A stretch of 64,000 nucleotides of DNA from Toxoplasma gondii ME49 (Eukaryota; Apicomplexa; Conoidasida; Eucoccidiorida; Sarcocystidae), in the NCBI RefSeq assembly GCF_000006565.2, contig NC_031476.1, forward strand, positions 4,835,900 through 4,899,899. Direction: 5' to 3'. Below are positions 37,156 through 49,700 of the stretch, piece after piece. The notes below the pieces were generated by a model. That model did not search any database and had not been told where the DNA came from. It was given only the letters and a program-made list of their open reading frames with translations. Position numbers and translations under genes: made by a program. Positions within the stretch are counted from its first letter, which is position 1. Each line of letters starts with the position of its first letter.

Positions 37156-40100
37156 GCTGATAGACAGGGTGTTTTCGAGTCCGAAAAGGAGGCAGAGGCG
37201 AAGGAGAGAAGGCGAGAGGCAGGGACGATCGGCAACGGCAGGGAAGGAGCGAGACGACAAGGGAGAAGTGATTCTTTATTCGTTTGATGAATCTGGAACT
37301 TTGGTATAATGTCCAGAAACCTGGTGCCTGGAGGTAGTCCTTGACTCATGGGGCGGCCTCCCCACAGTTCCTTCCTGTTCTAAAGTGAAGACACAAACAG
37401 TTCCTCTCAACTGCCTGTCGGTGCTCCTCTGTCGCCACAAGGTCTTCTCTCTTTCCTTGGGCGTTCGAAATCTCCACGTCGAAACGGGAAGGCGGGGACA
37501 GAGGAAGAAAACAGGCAGAGGAAAAAGGAGTTGTGGACTGAAACGGGAAACGAGACGAAGAAACAAAATGAGACAGAAAGACTCTGTTTTCCGATGGTAC
37601 CGAGATGGTTCGGAAAAAACCTCCAGCCCACCATGGCTTCTGTCCAGCAGCCGGTCGGGGCCGTAGTGTTGAGAACTCCGACTGTCAAATGTGCTGAAAG
37701 CTAAAGCCGATACGAACTTTGCCTTTTGACTGCTTCCCCCTGCACTCCCCCTCAGAAAACCCAGAGAGTTGTGCTGCCTCAATTCAAATGTTTGATAAGA
37801 AATTAGCGAGGAAAGCCCAGCCTACGTGACCGGCCGTCAAGATGACGCGAGGCTGAGAGGAGACATCCATTTCTCCTCACGAAGAAATGCACCTGTACGC
37901 GACGAAGGGTTGACCAAGGCGAGACTTGCACGGGAAAGACCTGAGAAGAAACATGACGCGGGGGAAAAATCACTTTGACTCGGCGGGATGCCACCCCCCC
38001 CAAGTTTCTGCTGTGTCCTGCACAGAATAGAGACGAGAGAGTTGCAGATAAAGGGAAACGAGACAACTTGATCGACAGAGAGAAAAAAAGACGGAGAAAA
38101 AAAGACGGAGAGAACGGCGAAAGAGTGTGAAGTTCCCCTTCGGGAGCCCGGGGTCCAGGACGCAGAGGCAAGCGGGAGAGGAGCGACAGTCCCGAACCAT
38201 GTGCCGGAGTAAGAAGCAGAAGCAGCGTTTCTGAAGAGGCGCAAAAATTCCGAAGCAAGGCATTTCACTTCTTCTGTGGAACAGCAACACAATAAAGGGA
38301 ACCCCCTTTCGCGAATCAGCAACGCATGCACTGCGCCAGGCACAGCAACAGCGTCTGGGAAGGGTTGCCAGAGAAGAGACAAGAAAAGAAGGGAAGAGCG
38401 CACGGGTGAACGCTGACTAGACGCGTACGAAGAGGGCGCGAAACACAAGGATGACGTTGTCTATCTCCGGAAAAGAAACAGGGAAAGCCGCACCTTAATC
38501 TAAATCCCGGCTTCTTCCATTTTCTCGCCCCAAGCATCTCGAGGCCAGCACACCCTCTCGGTGCCCTGCGAGCTGCTGAGTGAGTCAACTCTGAGGATGC
38601 TCGCATGCTGTTTTGCACAGAAAACAGACAGAAGCCCCACCACAGCTTGTTAGCGAAACTTACTGAAGGATGCCTCGTTGCACAATTGACTCGAATAAGA
38701 AAATTCACTGTAAAGGAAGACTCGGCTGTCTGCACGTCAAAAAGACTGGAATCACACATTCCGTAGATATATAAGCGGATAGCTGTTATGTTGAGGACAT
38801 ATCTAAACCGAGTTGGACTACCGGTTAGAGCTGAAAGGTCTTTTTTACCCGGTCCAAGTACGATCGGGGCTCTGTGGAAGTCTTTCAGGGGCAAAATGTG
38901 CAACCGCGTGTGTGGTCGACGGTGAGACTTGATACAGCCGCTGGTTGCAAGACGCCGCTTATTACGCTGGATTGCCTCTCTTCAGCAAGGAAGAGGATTC
39001 CAGTCTGACTTCTTCCCTTGCGACTCCATACCCAACGGAGGAATGTATAGAGGAATCGGTGTTCGGGACTGTGGCGCCATTCTCAGTCAGAAACTACACA
39101 TAGTCCTGTCTGAATCTTCTGTTGAGGAACAGAACTTATAACCCGACATACTGAGAGGTGTGAGAACTTCCTTTCGTCGGTGGAAGTGTACAGATTTCTC
39201 ACCGTATCAAGCTCATCGCGGGGGGGGAGAGGACAGAACTCGAGAAACAAGACTAATGGAGCAAGACCTGCCACTGAGAATGATGTGCCACGATTATCAT
39301 GTTTGCTAGGAAGTATCGTGTGATGCGGTGGTCTGCAGGTACAAGAATGGAAAATGACCGATCCATACCTGATCTTGTGGGGGATTGTTTGAGTGGACAG
39401 GCAGAACACTTTATCCTCTTCCCTCTAATGTAGTCTGCAGCACCTCAGTGCATAAAAGAATACTACGTGGGGAGAAAACATCGATCTGATCCCGTGCGAA
39501 AGCTACCCCTCTCTGCTTTTTCAGTTGACAAGCAACGGTGCCAGTGGCAAAAACCGCGTTTATGGAGATGTCAAAGAGTTGGATTTCCGTCAACGAACAC
39601 CCTTCACAGTCTAGAAGACCGGTGTCCGTGTCTAACAAGTAGAAGCAAATCGTTACCTGCGGTCTGAACGCAAATCTACTTCTGGTAATGTAGATTCAGT
39701 ACGTCGTCATTTTCTGTGGGCAGTTCCTTGAGCGATACCATCGGGAGCCATGGGTGTAGTGTTGTGTTAGGGGCTTGTTTACAGAACAGCCGTCACCATA
39801 TCAGAACTAGAGGTACGAATAAGACGAGTACCTTTTCTTAGAAATCTCGAAGAATTCGTGATCCACCTAGGTCCCTAACACGCATATTCAAAGGCTCGTC
39901 ATACTGTCAAGCGAAAGTCTTTGAGTATGACATGTCAGGCAGTTCCACTTTTTGACCATTTGGTGTTTATGTACCGGTGGTGTTGCAACTACATTATGGC
40001 GACCATGGGTGCCACATCACTAGTCTACTCTGCGATTTTGTGTCAATTCTTTGGGAACTTTGCCCACCGACCGAGGCAGCAGAGAATGCGATTTTCCCAA

Positions 40101-41707
40101 CGCCCTCGAACCATATCAAGCAACTAGCCTGCGTCATGCGTACTACTGGTCACCTATGAAAGTTGAATGTTCAACGGCAAATGCTGTGGAAAAGCCAAGG
40201 AAATCTCATATTCGCCGTTTTCCAGACAAGAGTGATGTGTTGTTTCACTTCTTGAGGCGAAACCTTAACCGTGAACCAAAGTGGGAATTTGTGCCCACGG
40301 AAGATTCCAGCAGCCGCAGAGAATTTGTATTAAGGTAAAAACCCATCTAGCTGTGGCTTGGGGCATTCAGCCGATGCAGCATCAACCCTGACATTTTTCC
40401 ATCGATGACAGGACACATTTTGATTCGGAAGTTCAAGAGTCCCCAGTTCGCCATATAAACTATCGGTGTGAACGCGTTTGTGGCACTGAAAGTGCAAGGG
40501 AACCTTGCTACAGCCTGACCGTGTCTTAGTTTTGTTAAGTCGACTGACTCACTGGTGTCAATTTACGTTTTTCTATATTGCATCGTGGTAGTCAGTCTCT
40601 ATCCACAGGATTCTTGCTCCTTTAATAACAGAAGTAGCTGATGCAGACTTGCAGACACACAGAACCACTGAGGCAACTTCTCCGTTTCTAGACACTCGTC
40701 GCGCATTTTTGGTGGGGGTGGCCCGTACCGGGAGGGGCGTTGCAAAAACCTGGGAAATACCCGGTGTTTACGCCTCCACCGTCAACACCTGTCGTGTCTC
40801 CCAGTGTTCCGTTCACGGAATGCGGCAAGGGGTTTTATAACAGTGACTCCTTCTTCACAATTTATGTACAGATGAAGCTGTGATACCATGTCTTTTTATA
40901 GGCACAAACATGACGCCAAAAGTTTCCTGGTGTCAGTGGCAGTTGACCTTGGTTACAAACACGCTTCCTATTTCAGTCTCGCGTCGAAGTGTTTCCGTTT
41001 CAACCGCCGTTGATAGGTAGCAACGTCCTGCGCAATGGTACCCGGCAAAAGGAAATGTAAAGTGTGAAATTGATGCTGAGAACGATGGTTTCGTGGCAGG
41101 GATTCACGTCAGCCATCTGCTGTGCAGTTATCCGCGCTCGTCGTCCTTTGTGCGGCGCTGAGAAAGAGTATTAGCGTGGTCTGTGCACAAGATGTACTCG
41201 TTTTTGACTGGTCTAACCGATACACTTTCCAGGTTTGAACCCGTCTGAGGGTCGGATGACTCGAGGTGCGTAACCATGCTCTTGAATACTGGCTCGCTGC
41301 CAACAGCAGATGGATTTTGAGCATGTCCGTCGTTGTAAATGACTCATGTCTGGTTCTTTCTCCCTTTTTTGACCCCATGGTTCCCTCGGATGCGCTTTCG
41401 CATCGAGACGTGGGACAGCATAGCGAGGCACTGAAGAAGTCCGTTTCAGGAGGATCCGCGAGCTCACTGTCTGCTGCCGAGTAATGAGGTACACGTGCAG
41501 ACTAGATAGCACAGGTTTCCACTCTCCGCATTTTCTACCGTAGCCTTAACCACGCGTGGCGGAAAATACGCATACCACCTACAATAGCTCTGCTACGCGT
41601 GTTTTCGTGTGCAGGAGGGCGCTAGACACCCAGTTGCTCTCTGCGACCGAGAGCTGTGTGTCTCGTACGCCTGACCTGGATAAGGCTAACTCCACAGTTT
41701 GAACAAA
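37156..41707. other. Gene-poor interval between divergent THO2 and ROPK genes
   Basis: About 4.5 kb separates the THO2 start (minus) from the ROPK start (plus). The part next to THO2 (to about 38.5 kb) is pyrimidine-rich on the minus strand, as in Toxoplasma 5' UTRs. The part from about 38.7 to 41.7 kb is visibly more AT-rich and holds only short frames without motifs. No gene is called. Confidence 0.6.
38083..38110. repeat. Tandem duplication of a 14-bp unit
   Basis: The unit aaaaaaagacggag occurs twice head-to-tail without spacer. It lies in the region upstream of THO2 and has no evident function. Confidence 0.8.
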
Positions 41708-43537
41708 ATGGCTGCCGTTTGCCGAGACCTTCTTCCTTACTTCACATCATGGCGAATTCTCCTGTGCTGCTATTCCGTGGGGCTGTTTATGCACATGTCA
41801 AGGTCGCTGCTTCCGAACACTATGGTATGGGCGTCAGCTAACTCTCCGCGCCGGCTGAGTCACTCAACGCCAAGTGTTTTCCGTTCCTATACAGAAATTG
41901 ATAACACCGCGCCCGTCGGGTCTATTCACAGTCCAACTGAATCAAATGTAGAACCAACGGCCGGTCGCAACAAACGGGCACTGGCAACGGCTTCTGAAGA
42001 GCAGTTGCCCACAAGTCACCGGAGTCGGCGGGGGGCAGCGACAAGCATACTGTCTGGTCTGAGGAGCGTCTACAATGCTTCATCGCGTCCAGCTGTTGAC
42101 TCCAGAAATCGTGCCAAGGATCCAGATCGATTTGTAATGCGAAGAGCAGTCGTACACTCAATTGAAGAAGTAACAGAGAGGTCCGATCACCACGACCTTC
42201 GTGGAGAGGACAGCGCCCAAACCGACAGCGTCAACGCACCTGACGACGAACTAGTCAGCGAGCTTCTACACCTTGGCGAGTATCCACATCATATTGAGTC
42301 CCTCTCTGATCCGGAAGCGGTGAAAATACTTGCCCATCTCGTGGCTACCACAAACACGCATGACATTGTCTCGCAATCGCGAAAGAAGAAACTGGTCGAA
42401 GCGTTCAACATGTACCTTCCAGATGGCGACCGTTTCTTTGTCGAATCTCTCTCTGATGCATCTGAGTCCAAAGAATTTGTCAGAGGCCCGCTTCTGGGTG
42501 TGGGAGGAAACGGTCTAGTTTTTGAGGCGCAGGACAGTGACGGCCACGTATACGCACTGAAACTCCTGCTTGTGCGTATGAGCACGTTTCTAGAGGCCGT
42601 GGGGGACCTCAGCCACGATGCCTGGAGGCGCGAAGAGGATTGGGCATTCGCCAGGGCTCTTCGCAAGGAGATGAAAGTACTCAGGTTGTTTCCACCTGAC
42701 AAGTCACCCGAGCAGTTGTACGAAGAAGGGTTTGTCCTGCCGTTGTTTCAGGGTATCCTCGCGGGGAAGCCGCGAATGACTCCGTTAACGGAGGAGTTCG
42801 GTGCGACGAGTGTTGTGGTCGGATTTCATAAGGTGGCGTGTAGTGTAGGGCAACTTTTCAGTGCGCATCGTCTCCCGGACGGAGTCAAGCTCGAGCTGAC
42901 TAAGCAAATGGTCGACCGCGTGGCTCGGCTTCATAGCTACGGCATTCTGCACGGCGACGTCAAGTGGGAAAACTTCTTCCTGGACGACAACGGACGCGTT
43001 TTTCTCGGAGATTTCGAGCAGGCTCAATCTCTCGGTCACCGCCGGACGGGGCCCTGCGGTCCCCGAGGTGGAGGCACTCCTTCCCTGCACGAGCCTGCAC
43101 GCGCTGCGTGCTACTTCAGTGAGCCAGATCGTCGGTTGGATTTGCTCGAAAGTCGAGACAGCTGGTGCCTCGGAGTCGTTTCTTATAAACTCTGGTGTCA
43201 TCGCTTACCCTTTGGCTTGCACCTAAATCGAGCTGACATGGAAGGGTTCATGAACCAGGTGGCCACCATAGAACGAGATCGCCTGGTCCCCGACTTCGAC
43301 GATTGCCGCGGTTCCGAACAAACACCGGAAGACGTGAAAGAGTTGATTGCTGCATTGCTCTATCATGACCGGTACCGTCGGGAGACGCCACTGAGTCTCA
43401 TCGAAAAATCGCATCTTTTCCGTCGCCCTCCTTCCGAGAGGAACGACGTCAGCGTGGAACTTAGAGCCCATGAAAGTGACGCGGCCGACGTACTCCGTCC
43501 AGCGGGTAGGTCACATCGCGGAATGCCTTCAAGATGA
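41708..43537 (+). CDS. Rhoptry-kinase-family (ROPK) protein kinase, 609 aa, intronless (possibly ROP32)
   Basis: This is a secreted protein kinase of the apicomplexan ROPK family, predicted to be loaded into rhoptries and injected into host cell or vacuole. The start is ATG at 41708, in aacaaaATGg context; upstream in-frame codons lack an ATG. Residues about 8-31 form a hydrophobic signal/anchor (FTSWRILLCCYSVGLF). A basic/Ser-rich pro-like region follows to about 250. Kinase landmarks: glycine loop GVGGNGLVFEA (264-274), Lys285 in YALKLLL, catalytic HGDVKWEN (His415, Asp417, Lys419, Asn422), metal-binding Asp435 in GDFEQA (DFG has become DFE), a degenerate APE (SLHEPARA), and SWCLGVVSYKLWCHRLPFG matching subdomain IX. 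ATP-binding Lys and both catalytic Asp residues are present, so activity is likely. From memory of locus order, ROP32 is a neighbour of ATS1 in T. gondii; I did not verify this. A ROPK identity is well supported; the ROP number is not. Confidence 0.88.
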   Translation: MAAVCRDLLPYFTSWRILLCCYSVGLFMHMSRSLLPNTMVWASANSPRRLSHSTPSVFRSYTEIDNTAPVGSIHSPTESNVEPTAGRNKRALATASEEQLPTSHRSRRGAATSILSGLRSVYNASSRPAVDSRNRAKDPDRFVMRRAVVHSIEEVTERSDHHDLRGEDSAQTDSVNAPDDELVSELLHLGEYPHHIESLSDPEAVKILAHLVATTNTHDIVSQSRKKKLVEAFNMYLPDGDRFFVESLSDASESKEFVRGPLLGVGGNGLVFEAQDSDGHVYALKLLLVRMSTFLEAVGDLSHDAWRREEDWAFARALRKEMKVLRLFPPDKSPEQLYEEGFVLPLFQGILAGKPRMTPLTEEFGATSVVVGFHKVACSVGQLFSAHRLPDGVKLELTKQMVDRVARLHSYGILHGDVKWENFFLDDNGRVFLGDFEQAQSLGHRRTGPCGPRGGGTPSLHEPARAACYFSEPDRRLDLLESRDSWCLGVVSYKLWCHRLPFGLHLNRADMEGFMNQVATIERDRLVPDFDDCRGSEQTPEDVKELIAALLYHDRYRRETPLSLIEKSHLFRRPPSERNDVSVELRAHESDAADVLRPAGRSHRGMPSR

Positions 43538-46500
43538 AAGGCAAAACGCTTCACGTTAAAAGCTCCTTTCTGTTCGCAGTTTTCGTTTGAGAGATTCACT
43601 CTGTCAAACAGCATATGTTTCCCCCGAGGGAGAAGGAATGTTGTAAGAGGGACGGTTTTACCAGTAGTGCCCCTGTTGAAATGAGGTCGTTCTGCGAGAG
43701 TTCTGGAAAATGGTCAAATGGGAAGGTAACTAGGCTTTGGTCTGCGATGATGGTTCATCCGTCCGTCTTCAGATAAGTATGGGAATTTTCGAGAGTCAGC
43801 TGAAAGTGCCGAGAAGGAGACTCTCTCTCTCTCTCTCGTCTTCTATCCCCGCGTGAACCTCCGGGTCACCTTGGCACCCGCCAGCAGGTGGAGGGTGCCT
43901 TTCAGCGCTTGTTCTGTTTTCCACCATGAATATTTTTCAGTGTAGATCCCCCACAGAGGGAACACGACATCAGTGTTTACATTTTTCTTGGACAACGTGC
44001 GTCTTGTTGCGTACGCGTATAGTTAGTGGAGTTTCAACGTGCTGCTGCCACAAGGTACATGCACTCACCATCTCGTATATCGGTTCGACTTCGCCACTAG
44101 AAGGCGAGTCACCTGATAAATTAGGAAATCAGTGAATGAAGTAAGCGATTGTAGCGTCACCGGGAGGAGCGCAGTGGTCGAGAAATGGTATCTCACTGCT
44201 TGCAGCATGTGCGCCGTTTGTGAGAGCCAGTGCTCATTGTAACGAAGTTAATGGTTGTGGCTTTCAATTTTATGTTGTTCTGAGACACGTCGTTTTCCGT
44301 TGTTGTTTTGAATATTCCTTCCGTTTCAGCTCCTTTGCCGGAGGAGCGCTTGCATGCGCCAGAAACAAAGTTTTTCAAACCGAGAAAACACTGGTGGAGG
44401 AGTTATTTGCAAGCCTGTTCAATTCAATAAAGCATGCACTTAACGCAGAGAAACCTGATTCACTCAGCGAGTGATGACACGTCGAGTGGACTTCCCTCGC
44501 TCCTGCGATTTTTTTCAAGAGTCGTCGTAGTGCGCTGACGCATACTCTCGAAACACACTGCCCTGACAATTCTCTCTGCTAAGTGGGTGCAGACGAGAAT
44601 TTACAGCTCTGGGCTCTGTGGAGCTTCCCAGTTGTTCCATTTAAACCCTTTACAAAAGAGTTCCTCCACGACCAATCTTACCACTGGAAGGGTCGTGAAG
44701 TTTATCCTATAGGTAACTTTGAGAAATCATCCAACAAAACGCAGGTATGTCTCTCCACCATCCCAGGCCCACTCCAAAGCTCGGAACACATTACCCGGCG
44801 GAAATCTAAAATGTTTGACTGTTGTACGGAAGAGACGCAGGACGCGCGTTTTGCACATGCTCCTCAAATGTATCCTTCCTTTCCGAGCCAATGAAACGCA
44901 ACGAAGTTCAGTGAAGATGTATATTGGGTACTCGACCACAAGGGAAGTTTGGGTCTACCTCGGTAACTCCGGAAAAGGGTGAACCTGCTATCGGTTGTAG
45001 GCGGTGTCAAAGAATCCTGAGCTGTGTCAGTCCGCAGCCAGGGAAGCACCGCATCTGCAGCAGCCTGCATGCTTCTTGTATCCTACGAAACGCACCCCGA
45101 CACGCTCCGCTTTCAGACAAGAAATATTTTCGAGCATCCGAATGTCGCGTTTCTGCTGGTGTTGCCGTGACTCCAGGAGTTGGGTTCAGTCTCGACATGC
45201 ATCACTTTCCCAACAGTAATCGCGTCTGTTTTCCTGCAGCTGATTCTGTTGCCTGCAGACGAACGAGCCACGAAAACGGGGTTGGTAACAGAGCAGAGGA
45301 TAGTTACCTTCACTCGAAATACACACACCTGTGCATCAATCTGGATGCTAGAGTCACTGAACTGTTCAGGCGAGAGGCCACAGTCACAGTTTGTTCGTCT
45401 GCCGTTACATTTGACATCAGGCTGCTGATTAGATGCCGTTGCATCTTCCACTGACTGAGGAAAGTGATGTCGAAAAGACGCTTAGAAGCGCGGCAACTGC
45501 ATATAGTACACTACTCTCTCCACGGCATGGTGCAGATTTTTTGTCTTTTCTGCACATGACTGAATCTGAACAATCGCACACCTGATACAGCGGATACAGC
45601 AAAGATATAGTCAACTTGGACGTGTGAAATTCTGTTTTGCGTCTGCTTTTTAGGCCTGGCTGGTAACTCCCCGGGCAGTTGTCGTGTTTGTGTGAGTATT
45701 TCCTCTAATTCTCTCGCTTATGCGTAGCCGAAGGAAAGTCGTCGAGTTGCCACTTTCCAGCAATTTAGCTTGTGGAATGAAATGATAGCCTGGACACTCT
45801 CACCGTGCAGCGAGCGTCTCCGTTTTTTACGCAGTTTTTCGGGACTGCATGCACGAACCCGCCGATCTGTCCGCTGTCTCCGGCGCTTGGCGTTCCTTGT
45901 GCCTATGATTGGGTTCAACATTCTTTGTCGTTTCCGTTTTTTTCTGTGTGTTTCTTTTCCCAGTTTGTGTACGCCTTTCACTCGGGTCTCACCTTGCCGT
46001 TCTTGCCCCAACCACCGGCGAGACACACACTCAGGGCGTCTTGCTGTGTATCTAATGTCTTGCGGAGCGGCGGGGTGCCCCGCGAACGCAGCACTGGAGG
46101 CGAAGGGAAAATTCAAATTACCTTCGTTGTTGTTTTCGCTCGCTAGCAATCCAGTTCTTGTCCTTTTTTCTTCTAATAGGCGTCCGCTTCTGTGACTGGG
46201 ATGGACGAGATCGACGTCTTGTAGACTCCTCGGTACAGATTTCTTCACGTTTCTCTGGACCTTGAACAGCGTTGTGCGGGAAAAAGGAAGAAAACAAACT
46301 CTCTTGAAACGCCGTGTTCGGCTGTCTCTGATGTCTGCACTTCCGGTGAATGGGGACGAAGACGTTGCCGGGAGTTCTTTGGTTTGCCGGACACTCTTCT
46401 ACTTCTGCCTCATAATCAAAGGGTTGATCGCCGGTTCTGGGGGCTCTGTTTTTCGCGGCATCGGCCGTTGCTGTTCCCGTTTGTCTCTCTCTCTCTTCAG

Positions 46501-46700
46501 ACAGCCTTCACCGTATTTGCTAAACAAATCTTATCCTCGAAGAGACCCTCTTTCAGAAGCGAGGCGTCTCCTTGTTTCTCTCTCTTTCCCCGTCTACTTT
46601 GCTCACGCGTGGTGCAGCAATAGTTCTTTTCAGGTCTCCCTCTGCCTTTTGACTTCTCATTCCTTCCCTCTTCGGATCAGTGTTGAAGAACTCGCTACAT
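43538..46700. other. Gene-poor interval downstream of the ROPK and upstream of ATS1
   Basis: This holds the ROPK 3' flank, a short CT repeat at 43821-43837 and the ATS1 promoter/5' UTR. Frames are short. One stretch, about 44583-44743, ends in a good donor (cagGTATGT) but has no partner exon that I can find. The pyrimidine-rich part from about 45.7 kb fits a long 5' UTR of ATS1. Confidence 0.55.
43821..43837 (+). repeat. CT dinucleotide repeat
   Basis: Uninterrupted ct repeats of 17 nt lie about 0.3 kb after the ROPK stop codon. Confidence 0.9.
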
Positions 46701-49700
46701 ATGTACACGAACCGAAACGAAAAACGTCCAATCCCTCTTCACAGACGGCCCAGGATGAGAAACGGCAGTATCAGCTGCGGCGCACCGCAGGTGGTGTGCC
46801 CCGGCAGCAGATCTTGTGAGACGGTTCGAGATAAAGGCTGCCGCTGCTCTCCCTCTTTCCTGCGTCTCCAAAACAAGACTCGATCAGATTCTCCAAGTTG
46901 CCATACAGTGAAAAACCCATTTCTGTTCCTCTCTCTTTTTCCCAGACATGCACGCGCGTTCATCTCAGGGAGCTCCGCTTGTCAGGAGGGGGTCCTGCGT
47001 TTCGGCAACATAGCGGATCCACAGCCTCTTGCCGTACGTACAGCGCCGCCAAGTAATGGACTGTGTGCTCAGTTTCTTGTTCGTTCTTTTCTCGCCATGC
47101 TTTTCTTTCTGGCTCGTCTCCAACTCTCAGAGAGCTCGATCCTCTCTCCCCCTTCTCCGGTCGTCTCTGTCCAGACACTGGGAGTTCTCCCTTTGTCGGT
47201 CTTTCTTCTTGTTTCCCTTCCTTCTTCGTCACCTGCCTTGTCTCGGCCTCTCATCGCGGAAGCCGTCTCCCTTCCCTTCGAGAACGGTCACTTCCAACCG
47301 AGTGCAGCGGCTCTCACTCGCCTGTCTCTCTGGACCCCGAAAACAGGTCCAACAGCTTCTTCCTCGCCTTCTGACTTCCAATACAGGCCTTCCCCAGTTC
47401 CGTCTGCTCTCTTGTCTCGTCAAGCATCCGTCGCGTCTCACGGAGACTTCTCTACACTGTCTGAAGACGCTTCTTTCTCTTCTTCCTCTGTCTGCTCGTC
47501 TCCTTCCCCTTCGTGTCTCTCGCCTGCCCATATTTGTGTAAAGGGCCGCAGCACCCCAGCTCTGGTGAAAGACGCCAACCTCCTCCGCCGGCTCCGAAGC
47601 TCTCTCTCTATCTCGCCACCGCTTCCCTTCTCCGTGCCAGACTTTTCTCTTTCTACAAGTTCTGCCCCATCGCCCCCCGTCCGGTCTCCTGTCGCATTTG
47701 TGTCCCCTTCGGCTTCTCACTCGGCAGCTGCCTTCTTCACAGATCTCCCTAGGCCTAGGCAGACCTTCTCTGTCTCTTCGACCGTCTGGCCGTCTCCTTC
47801 TTCTCCGGTCGCACTTTCGTTGTCTCCTTTGTCTCCTCTCTCGCATTTGCGTGCTTCCGCGTCTTCCGAGGCTCCGCCGGCTTGGCTGCCGTATGGCCTG
47901 CCGGAGCGTCTCCCCGGGTCCCTGGGGAGAAGCACGAGTGCAGAGGCTTTCCAGAAAGCCAAGGAATACTTCCAACGCTTGCTGGAAAAAGGTGACCTGA
48001 CTCCTGCCTGGGACGAAAGACCAACAGAGCAAGAGGGCGGCGGGCGCACAGCAGCAGAAAATGCCTCGCCACGCCTAACAGAACAACACAGACGCGTCTT
48101 TTCAGAATTTGCCGAAATCTACGCTCGAGAGGCTGTGAAATCAGGACTCTTGACGGCCCAGGAATACATCGATATTTTCGCGTAAGGTCTACAATCGCCA
48201 GAAATAAATGCTTCTCCGTGGCTGACCAAAGGCACCAAACCCCTCCAGATCATGGAGAGGTGAAGCAGCTTTCAACTTAAGAACGAGAGTGAAGAATGCT
48301 GTTTGACACTCGCTCATTTACACTCACGCGCATATATATGTGTATATATTATATTGGAGAAAGTGGAAGAGGTAGTGAGTAGTTTATGACTAAAGACGCA
48401 GGGTGATACGCACGAAGACGCCTTGCGTGTATATATCGAAGCTGGCAGCAGGGTGGCCGTTTCTTGCCTTTTCGAAAGTGCGAGCCATCATTTTGCTCCT
48501 CCCTCAGAGGGCTAGATCCGTGATTTGCGTCCTCAGGTTGGCATCGAGACTGAACCACCCAGAGACACTTTTATTGGGCGATGCTGGGGTCTGCATACAC
48601 TCCGGTTGGACCCTGTCGCATGTTTCAGCAGCTTGCTCTCTCTCCACTTTGCTCGCGGCCACTGAAGCGGTTGCTCCCGGTTCCACGCGCCACAGCGTTC
48701 GTGACATTTGGTGTATTCCATCTGGGGCTTCATTACGATTTCGTCTTCCAGCTGCCAAGTACCCTAGATATTAAATTGAGCGCGAGTGCATGTGAACTCA
48801 CGGGATGCAGACCGCACCTGGGAGAGATCACTGTATCTTGGCGAGTGTACAGTAGCAGCTAAATGCCAACCAGACGTGTGAGTTTCTCGTTTCTCTTTTC
48901 GGATTTTTGCTTTTTGTTTCCAGAAGCATTTGGCAGCTGGCTTGGAAATACGCAGGTTACTCGTTCAAGCCCTACCACCAAGCGCTTCGGAGTCCATTCG
49001 ATTTCGCAGAATGGTCCAAGAAGGTCTGGCGGCCGCTTGTGTCGTTGCCGATGAGCAAAATTGTCGTTCCCTCCCCCTCGGCTTCCCCAGCCTTCGCTTC
49101 GCCTCTAGGCCGGATCAACGAGCGTCTTGCAGCTGGAGAGAATGTCGTTTTCCTCTCGAATCACCAAACCGAGCCCGACCCTCAAGTCATTAAACTCGTC
49201 CTTGACCACCTCGGGGAGACTGCCCTCGCAAACAAAATGGTCTTTGTCGCGGGACACAAGTACGGCCCCTTACACGCCGTATAGTGCACCTTCACATCTA
49301 ATGTTGACGGCTGTCTACTTCTCTTTATATATGTGGAGAGGCTCGTACGTGTGGATGCGTGGATGAACGTGCTTGTGTAGTCAGCCAAAACCGATTCGGG
49401 CATTCGGATGACAAGAACCCGCTCGCTGTCCTGCGACCCGTCGCCGCTCTTTCGCGCCATTCCTTAAGGCGTATATGTTTCATGTCTGTGTCTTCATGTC
49501 TGCGTCAGAGTGCGGGAAGACCGTCTGTCGACGCCTTTCTCCTTGGCATGCAACCTGCTGTGTGTGCACTCCAAGAAGCACCTGACCCACCCAGAACTGT
49601 CAGCGGAGGAGAAGCACGAGAAGCAGTGCGAAAACCTCGCGGCCATGGCAGCCCTTCAGCAGCTTCTGGAAGAAGGCGGGAGTGTGATTTGGGTCGCCCC

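Noticed and set aside
38316..38903. 195-codon minus-strand frame upstream of THO2
   Set aside because: No motif and pyrimidine-rich composition; more likely upstream transcribed or untranslated DNA.
45770..46195. 141-codon plus-strand frame upstream of ATS1
   Set aside because: Arg/Cys/Phe-rich composition typical of a pyrimidine-rich 5' UTR, without an in-phase link to ATS1.
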